21,407 nucleotides of DNA from an uncultured Bacteroidales bacterium. Lineage in GTDB: Bacteria > Bacteroidota > Bacteroidia > Bacteroidales > UBA932. How positions within the stretch are numbered: position 1 is the stretch's first letter; each line of letters opens with the position of its first letter. The position numbers and the translations under genes were made by a program. The stretch spans positions 1-21,407 of the forward strand of contig CAKVBK010000026.1 of assembly GCA_934725285.1 (NCBI GenBank), given 5' to 3'. Below the pieces are notes generated by a model, which saw only the letters and a list, made by a program, of their open reading frames with translations, searched no databases and was not told the origin of the DNA. Below are positions 1 to 5,339 of this stretch, piece by piece.

Positions 1-33
1 GTACCGGAAGGTGTGGCTGGAACACCTCCTTTT
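1..33 (+). rRNA. rrs: 16S ribosomal RNA, 3' end only
   Basis: The window opens inside the last helix (h45) of 16S rRNA. GTACC and GGTGT pair around a GGAA loop (1-14), followed by the conserved linker and the anti-Shine-Dalgarno stretch CCTCCT (25-30). Position 14 is T, so the closing pair is G-U where E. coli has G-C. The exact 3' end (about 32-34) cannot be fixed from sequence. Everything 5' of h45 lies outside the window. Confidence 0.93.
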
Positions 34-114
34 TGGGGTTTTGCTCCGACAGCGGAAGACGCTCTGTACAAGGTTTCGAGTTCGGAACTCTGTACTAATC
101 TTTCATTATTATAC
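34..114 (+). other. 16S-tRNA internal spacer
   Basis: Transcribed spacer between 16S and tRNA-Ile. It contains a small hairpin, GAGTT-CGG-AACTC (about 78-90), flanked by two GTAC copies. I see no gene. The spacer would be cut during rRNA/tRNA processing. Confidence 0.7.
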
Positions 115-188
115 AGGCTCTTAGCTCAGTTGGTTAGAGCGCTACACTGATAATGTAGAGGTCGGCAGTTCAACTCTGCCAGGGCCTA
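115..188 (+). tRNA. ileT: tRNA-Ile (anticodon GAT)
   Basis: A complete cloverleaf of 74 nt. Acceptor strands AGGCTCT (115-121) and AGGGCCT (181-187) pair over seven positions, with discriminator A188. The anticodon stem CTACA/TGTAG holds loop CTGATAA with GAT at 149-151. The T arm is GGCAG/CTGCC with loop TTCAACT. CCA is not encoded. This is the usual first tRNA of a bacterial 16S-23S spacer. Confidence 0.96.
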
Positions 189-213
189 CAAACCAAGTTT
201 GTTGGCAAAGTCC

Positions 214-286
214 GGGGGTATAGCTCAGTTGGTAGAGCACCTGCTTTGCAAGCAGGGGGTCTAGAGTTCGAATCTCTATATCTCCA
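214..286 (+). tRNA. alaT: tRNA-Ala (anticodon TGC)
   Basis: A complete cloverleaf of 73 nt. Acceptor strands GGGGGTA (214-220) and TATCTCC (279-285) pair with two G-U wobbles; discriminator A286. The anticodon stem CCTGC/GCAGG holds loop TTTGCAA with TGC at 247-249. The T arm is TAGAG/CTCTA. CCA is not encoded. It is the usual second spacer tRNA, but here a terminator follows instead of 23S rRNA, and its 3' acceptor strand is also the outer arm of a longer inverted repeat (279-337). Confidence 0.96.
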
Positions 287-337
287 CAAAAGAATGTCGG
301 AACAGTATTCGCTGCTCCGACTTTTTTTGTGGAGATA
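279..337 (+). terminator. Intrinsic terminator inside a 59-nt hairpin overlapping the tRNA-Ala 3' end
   Basis: The core terminator is GTCGGA (296-301) pairing with TCCGAC (316-321), with inner CAG/CTG pairs, then seven T (322-328). The pairing extends outwards: TATCTCCACAAAA (279-291) is perfectly complementary to 325-337. The whole 279-337 stretch can therefore fold as one long hairpin that includes the last eight bases of tRNA-Ala. The core would stop transcription of the 16S-Ile-Ala cluster. The outer arm makes it symmetrical enough to act from either direction. Confidence 0.85.
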
Positions 338-436
338 CTTCACTCCCTGTCACTACGTAACAGCTACGGTGGGGTATTGTGGAGCGTTCTCCCCAAACCA
401 CTTGCATCGCTTTGCGCCATAGTGTTGACTCAAGAA

Positions 437-742
437 TTAACCTATGATCACATCAATGCAAGTAAACGATATCAAGCATAGCATACAGCAAACTATGCCT
501 CTTATCAGATCATATAGGTTACACCTTTTTTCTTTTTTGACCTCGTTTATAACATCTATAATCGAAAGTATGGAGCAAATTCCAAAAGAGGTTCCCATAA
601 GTATTTTCGCATAGAACTGAATCTTAGTAGAGTCCCCGAGCGAGTAAAATATAAGCGAAACTATACCAATAATAATTAATTCATACGAGTACAGTTTGAT
701 TCGTGATATATTTTTGATTGTTCTATTGAAATAGTACTTCAT
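437..742 (-). CDS. Small membrane protein, unrecognised
   Basis: 101 residues. I do not recognise a family. A short basic N-terminus (KYYFNRTIKNISRIK) precedes three hydrophobic segments at about 20-36, 41-65 and 79-101, with a charged loop (NEVKKEKRCN) between the second and third; this suggests a three-helix inner-membrane protein. The third segment is Cys-rich (CCMLC). The ATG at 742 lies only 12 bases after the end of the upstream lipoprotein gene, so the two are probably one transcript. The AT-rich composition and frequent ATA/AAT codons differ from the GC-richer genes beyond 1656, which hints at horizontal acquisition. An immunity or partner role for the lipoprotein is possible, but it is a guess from position alone. 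Confidence 0.6.
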   Translation of the reverse strand: MKYYFNRTIKNISRIKLYSYELIIIGIVSLIFYSLGDSTKIQFYAKILMGTSFGICSILSIIDVINEVKKEKRCNLYDLIRGIVCCMLCLISFTCIDVIIG

Positions 743-754
743 TTTATTGTGAAT

Positions 755-1360
755 TTATATTTGTGCAATGCAACTTTGATAGTCTTCATCAGCTTCCATC
801 ATATCAAGGGCATACATACCTATAGCTAGTGTCTCTCCAGCTATTGTCGGCTCTAATAATCCCACTGCTAATGTGAATATCGCTCTCCTTAAAGCTCTTC
901 TGGACGCTATTCTGTATGCTGCGTAGCACTGGTCAATGGCTGAGGCATTTGTAATGATAATATCATCGCTATTTTTTATATAATAAGCAAATGCGATGCT
1001 CAGTGCGAAAATTAGTTTCTCGTTATCGTTGAAATCTGTGTTTTGTGATATTGATTGTAGTACTTTATGTTCGTCCCATTCGGCAATATTTTCTGATTGA
1101 GTATACAAATCAACATAATCGATAAAATCTTCATTTAATAGACTCATATCAACATCGCTTTCCTCCAGATCTAAATAGTCTGAATAGGAGGACTTTGTCT
1201 GTTTGGAGATAATGATTTTGTGTAATGTAGCGTAGTGCTGGGAATAATTGACCATTTCTGAATATAAATCATACTCAGTAAAATTCGTTTGTTGTTCAGA
1301 ACAACTGATACAACAAACTGTCGCGATAAAAGTAGTGAGGTAAGTAGTAACGTGTTTCAT
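755..1360 (-). CDS. Predicted lipoprotein, unrecognised
   Basis: 201 residues. The N-terminus is a lipoprotein signal (MKHVTTYLTTFIATVCCISC) with the probable lipidated Cys at 20. Residues 21-130 are acidic and mostly polar. The C-terminal third begins with C145, continues with an Arg-rich patch (ASRRALRRA) and a hydrophobic Gly/Ala-rich stretch (162-187), and ends near C197. The two downstream cysteines could form a disulfide in the periplasm or at the surface. I do not recognise a family. It is probably co-transcribed with the small membrane protein at 437-742. The region is AT-rich and sits between a tRNA and housekeeping genes, so it is likely an accessory gene. Confidence 0.7.
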   Translation of the reverse strand: MKHVTTYLTTFIATVCCISCSEQQTNFTEYDLYSEMVNYSQHYATLHKIIISKQTKSSYSDYLDLEESDVDMSLLNEDFIDYVDLYTQSENIAEWDEHKVLQSISQNTDFNDNEKLIFALSIAFAYYIKNSDDIIITNASAIDQCYAAYRIASRRALRRAIFTLAVGLLEPTIAGETLAIGMYALDMMEADEDYQSCIAQI

Positions 1361-1389
1361 AAATTAGAATTTTATGCTGCACAATATGA

Positions 1390-1397
1390 CAAATGTA
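1390..1397 (-). promoter_or_regulatory. Candidate -7 box for the lipoprotein gene
   Basis: Read on the minus strand this is TACATTTG, a match to the Bacteroidota -7 consensus, 29 bases before the ATG at 1360. No -33 TTG lies 19 bases upstream. The alternative box at 1463-1470 (TACCTTTG) is equally good and would give a longer leader. Confidence 0.3.
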
Positions 1398-1596
1398 TTT
1401 CTAAGACAAAATAGTTATTTGCTTGGTGCAGCAATACAAGCTTATAACTTTTCTGTCTTTGTCAAAGGTACAAAATTAAATTATATTATAAAACGTTTTT
1501 AAGTGCAAAAAAAGATTATTTATCTATATGTTTTTTAGGCTGTTTCTCTTTTAGTATGAACTTGTTAAGCTTTATTGATAATGTTTTATAAATTCC

Positions 1597-1618
1597 TGCC
1601 GGTCAATATTGACTGGCA
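1597..1618 (-). terminator. Hairpin downstream of tsaC, possible terminator
   Basis: A near-perfect palindrome (TGCC, GGTCAA, TA, TTGAC, TGGCA; one G-T wobble) lies 38 bases past the tsaC stop. A second, smaller hairpin, GTAAG/CTTAC, is at 1626-1642. The sequence after the hairpin in the minus direction is AT-rich but lacks a clean T run, so termination is plausible rather than clear. Confidence 0.4.
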
Positions 1619-1655
1619 TGAATCCGTAAGTAATTATCTTACAATTAATTGAAGT

Positions 1656-2288
1656 TTACGCTCGGATGATTTCCACTTCACCGTCAAGACCGATCTTGAT
1701 GATCTGCGAGGCGAGGCCGGTGGCACCGGCTTCGAGACGGGGATCTACCGTGTAGTCAACAGCTTTTTTGATCTCCTCTGAGATGTCGGTGAACTTTTGG
1801 GGAGTAGGTTCTCCGGAGATGTTCGCGGATGTGGAGACGATCGGTCTGCCGAGTTTGTAGGTAAGCTGTAGGCAGAACTCCATCATTGGAATGCGGATCC
1901 CGACTGTGCCGTCAGCCGCCACCGTATTGTGCGCCAGATGGAAGCGGTCTGATTTCCAAGGTTCACCCTCGGCTGGTGCAGGGTAAGTCTTCGCACCAGG
2001 GTAGATCAGCGTCATCGGTCTGTCGTTCACCTCGACCAGATCTATGGCCATAGGAGGGATTTCGTTCACGTACAACGCTATCTGATCCAGACTGTTGGCC
2101 AGCAGAACCAGCGACTTGCTGTCCGACCGATGCTTTATCTCATAAATCTTCGCGACGGCCTCCGGGTTGGTCGCATCACAGCCAAGTCCCCAGACCGTGT
2201 CGGTAGGGTAGAGGATGACACCACCCTCTTTGAGAACCTTCAACGTCTCGTTAAGGATCTCATCTATAGTCTTCTTTTGCATATTCAT
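1656..2288 (-). CDS. tsaC: Threonylcarbamoyl-AMP synthase (YrdC/Sua5 family)
   Basis: The family makes threonylcarbamoyl-AMP from threonine, bicarbonate and ATP, the first step of the t6A modification at position 37 of ANN-decoding tRNAs. With the start used here it is about 210 residues, the usual size of a single-domain YrdC protein. Recognisable features are LKEGGVILYPTDTVWGLGCD near the N-terminus, the substrate loop with KHRSDSKSLVLL, and the conserved PIVSTSANISGEPTP. The frame opens further up with a GTG at 2309, but ATG at 2288 (or 2282) fits the family better. It is on the same strand as rsmE, 131 bases downstream, so co-transcription is likely. Both enzymes act on translation RNAs. 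Confidence 0.93.
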   Translation of the reverse strand: MNMQKKTIDEILNETLKVLKEGGVILYPTDTVWGLGCDATNPEAVAKIYEIKHRSDSKSLVLLANSLDQIALYVNEIPPMAIDLVEVNDRPMTLIYPGAKTYPAPAEGEPWKSDRFHLAHNTVAADGTVGIRIPMMEFCLQLTYKLGRPIVSTSANISGEPTPQKFTDISEEIKKAVDYTVDPRLEAGATGLASQIIKIGLDGEVEIIRA

Positions 2289-2361
2289 AAATACTGTGCG
2301 TAAACTCACCTTTTTTGCTCACGATTGTCTTTCCAGCCAGTTCCCGTGCGTGGAACTCCAT
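2260..2361 (-). CDS. Possible 33-residue small ORF overlapping the tsaC start
   Basis: ATG at 2361 opens a 33-residue frame that starts in the rsmE-tsaC gap and ends 27 bases inside tsaC in another frame. It begins MEFHARELAGKTIVSK, which loosely resembles the start of PRC-barrel domains (an impression, not an alignment). The frame stays open upstream as far as the rsmE end (with CLGTCC) but has no other ATG/GTG/TTG start there. It may be a translated leader peptide, a gene remnant or chance. Confidence 0.2.
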   Translation of the reverse strand: MEFHARELAGKTIVSKKGEFTHSIYEYAKEDYR

Positions 2362-2419
2362 ATCCCGCTCACCGCAACATGTTCCAAGGCAGTTTCGTGC
2401 GTGGATTACCCCTCGTGAC

Positions 2420-3148
2420 TCACGGCTCCATAAAATGCAGGTAGCAGGCAGTCACCGCAGTCACCGCCGCCGTCTCCGTCCGCAGGCGGCTTGGCCCGAG
2501 ATGGACCGGCACAAAACCTCGTTCCACGGCCAGCCTGGCCTCTTCCGGAGAAAAATCGCCTTCCGGGCCGATCAGCACGGTAATCGCAGCATCGGCAGGA
2601 ATTCCTTCCAGAACATCCTCGATGGAGCGTCTCAAAGTCTCGCCCTCAAAACAGTAGCAGATCATCTTGACCCCGGAATCATCCGTGTGCTCCATGATGA
2701 AATCCCGCACGGCGACAGGTTCCTCCACCGCCGGCAGTTTCGCTTTCAGACTCTGCTTCATCGCTGAAAGCGCGATCTTGCGGGATCTCTCAGTCTTGAA
2801 CACCTTGCGTTCGGAACGTTCCCCGATGACCGGAGAAATCACATCCACACCAAGTTCTGTGGCCTTCTCCACGAACCACTCGAAGCGATCGTTGTTCTTC
2901 GTCGGGCACACCGCCATATTCAATGAATATGAATGTCCTCCCCAACCGGGAACAGTCTCTATAATCTCCGCATCCGCTCCTTTGGGGGAGTCGTCGCGCA
3001 GGCGGCAACGGTGCATATTCCCGTGGCCGTCCACTACGGAGACCTCATCTCCGGCCCTATGCCTGAGCACCTTGACGCAGTGCACGCTCTCTTCGGCATC
3101 CAGAAAGGCTGTTCCGCCATCTATTTCGTAAGCATAGAAAATCTCCAT
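2420..3148 (-). CDS. rsmE: 16S rRNA (uridine1498-N3)-methyltransferase
   Basis: RsmE methylates N3 of U1498 in helix 44 of 16S rRNA, using SAM, in assembled 30S subunits. The 242 residues match the family size. The N-terminal PUA-like part carries HCVKVLRHRAGDEVSVVDG. The SPOUT knot shows FEWFVEKATELGV, then IGPEGDFSPEEA and LGPSRLRTETAA at the C-terminal SAM-binding knot. The frame could start at ATG 3166, but ATG 3148 is better: homologues begin MxxFY, and a TATCTTTG -7 box (3160-3153) lies between the two ATGs, so the upstream one would not be transcribed. The message would be nearly leaderless. The gene is divergent from the acyltransferase gene at 3194. Confidence 0.95.
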   Translation of the reverse strand: MEIFYAYEIDGGTAFLDAEESVHCVKVLRHRAGDEVSVVDGHGNMHRCRLRDDSPKGADAEIIETVPGWGGHSYSLNMAVCPTKNNDRFEWFVEKATELGVDVISPVIGERSERKVFKTERSRKIALSAMKQSLKAKLPAVEEPVAVRDFIMEHTDDSGVKMICYCFEGETLRRSIEDVLEGIPADAAITVLIGPEGDFSPEEARLAVERGFVPVHLGPSRLRTETAAVTAVTACYLHFMEP

Positions 3149-3152
3149 ACTG

Positions 3153-3160
3153 CAAAGATA
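3153..3160 (-). promoter_or_regulatory. -7 box of rsmE promoter
   Basis: TATCTTTG on the minus strand, ending four bases before the rsmE ATG. It fits TAnnTTTG exactly and implies a leaderless or nearly leaderless mRNA. No clear -33 TTTG is seen 19 bases upstream, where the divergent box lies. Confidence 0.6.
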
Positions 3161-3180
3161 CAACATTGAATAATATAGCG

Positions 3181-3188
3181 TAACTTTG
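3181..3188 (+). promoter_or_regulatory. -7 box of the acyltransferase promoter
   Basis: TAACTTTG fits TAnnTTTG and ends five bases before the ATG at 3194, again implying a leaderless message. It lies 20 bases from the opposing rsmE box, so the two promoters share one small control region. Confidence 0.6.
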
Positions 3189-3193
3189 CGCCT

Positions 3194-4324
3194 ATGAAAA
3201 AACGTTACGAATCACTGGACGTCCTTAGAGGACTGACCGTCGCCTTTATGTGCGTTGTCAACAATCCTGGCACGTGGGCGCACATATTCCCGCCGCTGAG
3301 GCACGCCGGTTGGGATGGCTGCACTCCCACAGACCTCGTGTACCCGTTCTTCATCTTTTGCATGGGCTGCGCGATGGCTTTCTCTTTCTCAAAGTACGAG
3401 AAAACAACAGCGAAGGCTTATTTGAAAGTCTTAAAAAGGGGATCGCTGATCTTCCTGGTGGGATTGGCGTTGAACCTGTACCCGTTCTTCCCGACATCGC
3501 TCCACGACGAGACATGGTCTTTCGGACAAAACTACCTTTACTGGCTTCAGCATAAACGAATATTCGGTGTCCTCCAAAGAATAGGAATGGCGTATGCCAT
3601 CGCAGGCTGCCTTGCCCTGTGGCTTAAAAAGCCCGGAAAGATTCTGGCGGCGATAGCGACACTCTGCTTGACTTACACGGGAATATTGCTGATCTTCGGC
3701 CGTGATCCGGGATCGTTCACCCTTGAAGGCAATGTCTCCGTGAGGATAGACACATGGCTGGTCGGCGGCAATCATTGCTACCACGGCTACAACGGAACTG
3801 ATTTCGACCCGGAGGGTGTCCTTGGCTCGATGACCGCCGCATGTTCATGCCTCCTCGGCTACATGATCGGCTCGATGATCCACGGATCTCAAAAGAATAT
3901 GTCCGCCACCGGCAATTCCCCTGACAGGGTTGTCAACAGGACATTTGTCTATGGCTGTCTGTCCTTGATTTTAGGCGTTGTCCTCAGTATTTGGATTCCG
4001 ATCAACAAGCCTCTTTGGTCTGTCTCGTATGTCTTCTATGCCGGAGGCTGGGCGATGCTCGCGTTGGCTTTCCTTGCCTATCTGCTTGACGTCAAAGGGT
4101 ACGAGAAGCCTTTCGTGCCTTTCAAGGCCATGGGTATGAACGCATTGATGGCTTTCGTGTTCTCCGGTGTCATCGCCAAGAGCTACGGCTTCTTCGGATT
4201 CTCCCCGAGCCGTTACTTCGGCGCCAATGAATATGTCTCCCTGCTTTGGGCGATCATATTCGCTACAATAATATTCAGCCTGCTGTGGGTTCTCTACAAG
4301 AAGAAGATCGTGATTAAACTGTAA
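3194..4324 (+). CDS. NagX/HGSNAT-like membrane acyltransferase
   Basis: 376 residues, polytopic. The N-terminus has YESLDVLRGLTVAFM and the family signature LRHAGWDGCTPTDLVYPFFIFCMG, as in bacterial NagX and human heparan-alpha-glucosaminide N-acetyltransferase. H37 in RHAGWDG corresponds to the region of the proposed catalytic His in HGSNAT (family knowledge). I count about nine to ten hydrophobic segments. The family moves acetyl groups across a membrane from acetyl-CoA to a sugar amine; the substrate here is unknown. It is followed after 5 bases by the phosphoesterase gene, probably one transcript. The name is secure at family level only. Confidence 0.85.
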   Translation: MKKRYESLDVLRGLTVAFMCVVNNPGTWAHIFPPLRHAGWDGCTPTDLVYPFFIFCMGCAMAFSFSKYEKTTAKAYLKVLKRGSLIFLVGLALNLYPFFPTSLHDETWSFGQNYLYWLQHKRIFGVLQRIGMAYAIAGCLALWLKKPGKILAAIATLCLTYTGILLIFGRDPGSFTLEGNVSVRIDTWLVGGNHCYHGYNGTDFDPEGVLGSMTAACSCLLGYMIGSMIHGSQKNMSATGNSPDRVVNRTFVYGCLSLILGVVLSIWIPINKPLWSVSYVFYAGGWAMLALAFLAYLLDVKGYEKPFVPFKAMGMNALMAFVFSGVIAKSYGFFGFSPSRYFGANEYVSLLWAIIFATIIFSLLWVLYKKKIVIKL

Positions 4325-4329
4325 GTAAA

Positions 4330-4851
4330 ATGTTCATAGGACTGATTTCCGACACTCACGGAGTGTTCGCTGAGGATGTGAGGAAGTTCCTGGAGCCGGT
4401 GGACCAGATCTGGCATGCGGGGGATTTCGGAACTCTTCAGTGCGCTAAGGACATTGCCGCTTTCAAGCCTTTGATCGGTGTCTACGGCAACTGTGACGGG
4501 CTTGATGTGAGACATGACTATCCTGCTTTTCAAAGTTTTGAGTGTGAGGGTTTAAGAATACTGATGACGCACATAGGCCTGAGGCCTGGCTGTTATTGGG
4601 CATTTAATCCGCATCAGCCCATGTACGATTTGCGAGCCAAGGCTCTTCTTGATTCGTATCATCCTGACATATTCATCTGTGGGCACACGCATATTCCTCA
4701 GGTATTCAAGGACAAGCGGGGCGAATTTCTGTTCATGAATCCTGGCGCATGTGGCTTCCAAGGCTCAAATGATGTGCCGAGGTTGGCTCTCCGCTTTCGG
4801 ATTGAAAGCGGAAATGTGTCGGATTTGGAAAAATGCGAGTTCCGAAGATAA
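4330..4851 (+). CDS. YfcE/MJ0936-type metallophosphoesterase
   Basis: 173 residues, the normal size of the small calcineurin-like phosphoesterases. All metal-binding motifs are present in order: DTHG (D8, H10), GD (D32), GNCD (N54), H81 and GHTH (H119, H121). Relatives hydrolyse phosphodiesters such as bis-p-nitrophenyl phosphate; the natural substrate is unknown. The protein is cytosolic, with no signal peptide. The ATG lies five bases after the acyltransferase stop, so the two are probably co-transcribed. No terminator is visible after it before the next promoter. Confidence 0.9.
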   Translation: MFIGLISDTHGVFAEDVRKFLEPVDQIWHAGDFGTLQCAKDIAAFKPLIGVYGNCDGLDVRHDYPAFQSFECEGLRILMTHIGLRPGCYWAFNPHQPMYDLRAKALLDSYHPDIFICGHTHIPQVFKDKRGEFLFMNPGACGFQGSNDVPRLALRFRIESGNVSDLEKCEFRR

Positions 4852-4882
4852 ACGATTTAGGCGAAAAAAGACTGAAAAAGTA

Positions 4883-4912
4883 TTGTAAATTTCGGAAAAC
4901 TATGTATTTTTG
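4883..4912 (+). promoter_or_regulatory. Bacteroidota-type promoter of the small lipoprotein gene
   Basis: TTG (4883-4885) is followed after exactly 19 bases by TATTTTTG (4905-4912), the canonical -33/-7 arrangement. Transcription would start near 4918, leaving a leader of about 46 bases. In that leader AGTTG-AAG-CAACT (about 4929-4941) can form a short hairpin just before a T-rich run; it may be a weak attenuator. Confidence 0.75.
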
Positions 4913-4963
4913 CACCTTGAAAAAACGAGTTGAAGCAACTATAGTTTTTAATTTTATATTGTT

Positions 4964-5167
4964 ATGAAAAAGGTATTTATGTCTTTCGCAGTTGTAGCTC
5001 TTATGGTAGCTGCTTCTGCTTGCGGAAACAACGCGAAGAAGGCTGAGGCTGCTGAAGGTGAGGCTACTGAGACCGCTGTTGAGGCTACTGAGGCAACAAC
5101 AGACACAACAGCTGCTTGCTGTGATTCAACAGCTGCCTGCTGCGATTCAACAGCTAAAGCTGAGTAA
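4964..5167 (+). CDS. Tiny lipoprotein with tandem CCDST repeats
   Basis: 67 residues. The signal peptide ends in a lipobox (AASAC) with C20 as the lipid anchor. The mature part is about 47 residues, low in complexity and rich in Ala, Glu and Thr, ending in two copies of TAACCDS (49-55 and 56-62). The double cysteines (C52-C53, C59-C60) beside Asp suggest metal or thiol chemistry, but that is inference. Small acidic Cys-containing lipoproteins of this kind are common in Bacteroidales and uncharacterised. The gene has its own strong promoter and lies alone between the phosphoesterase and radA. Start is ATG 4964 with an A-rich, SD-less leader. Confidence 0.8.
   Translation: MKKVFMSFAVVALMVAASACGNNAKKAEAAEGEATETAVEATEATTDTTAACCDSTAACCDSTAKAE
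5108..5149 (+). repeat. Tandem 21-bp coding repeat (x2)
   Basis: Two adjacent 21-base units (5108-5128 and 5129-5149), differing at two third-codon positions, encode TAACCDS twice. A partial third unit (ACAGCT) follows at 5150-5155. This could expand or contract by slippage. Confidence 0.85.
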
Positions 5168-5239
5168 TTTCAGCCGTTGATTCCCGAAAGGGGCTTTTGG
5201 TGCGGTGTCCGGGTCCAAAACCCAGATGCTGCAATTTTT

Positions 5240-5270
5240 TTTGTCTTCCGCTGTCCTTTCATTATCTTTG
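5240..5270 (+). promoter_or_regulatory. Bacteroidota-type promoter of radA
   Basis: TTTG (5240-5243) is followed after exactly 19 bases by TATCTTTG (5263-5270), both perfect to consensus. The start point would be near 5276, upstream of both candidate radA ATGs (5292 and 5340) and downstream of the GTG at 5205, which it therefore excludes. Confidence 0.75.
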
Positions 5271-5339
5271 AAGAGATGTCCGGTTGCTGCCATGAACACT
5301 GTAGAAAAGACCGGAGGCCGACATGTAACAGTTACGCTT

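Larger units (their letters stand above)
1361..1655. other. AT-rich intergenic stretch
   Basis: About 295 bases with no coding region I can support. On the minus strand, TACATTTG (1390-1397) and TACCTTTG (1463-1470) match the TAnnTTTG -7 consensus and could drive the lipoprotein gene, but neither has a -33 element at the usual distance. Two inverted repeats near the tsaC side are described separately. Confidence 0.5.

Noticed and set aside
300..440. Remnant of 23S rRNA after tRNA-Ala
   Set aside because: The conserved start of 23S is not seen anywhere downstream, and the terminator lies directly after the tRNA.
1361..1655. att-type direct repeat of the tRNA-Ala 3' end marking an integrated element
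   Set aside because: I searched for the T-arm/acceptor sequence near the island's right edge and found none. No integrase or transposase gene is present.
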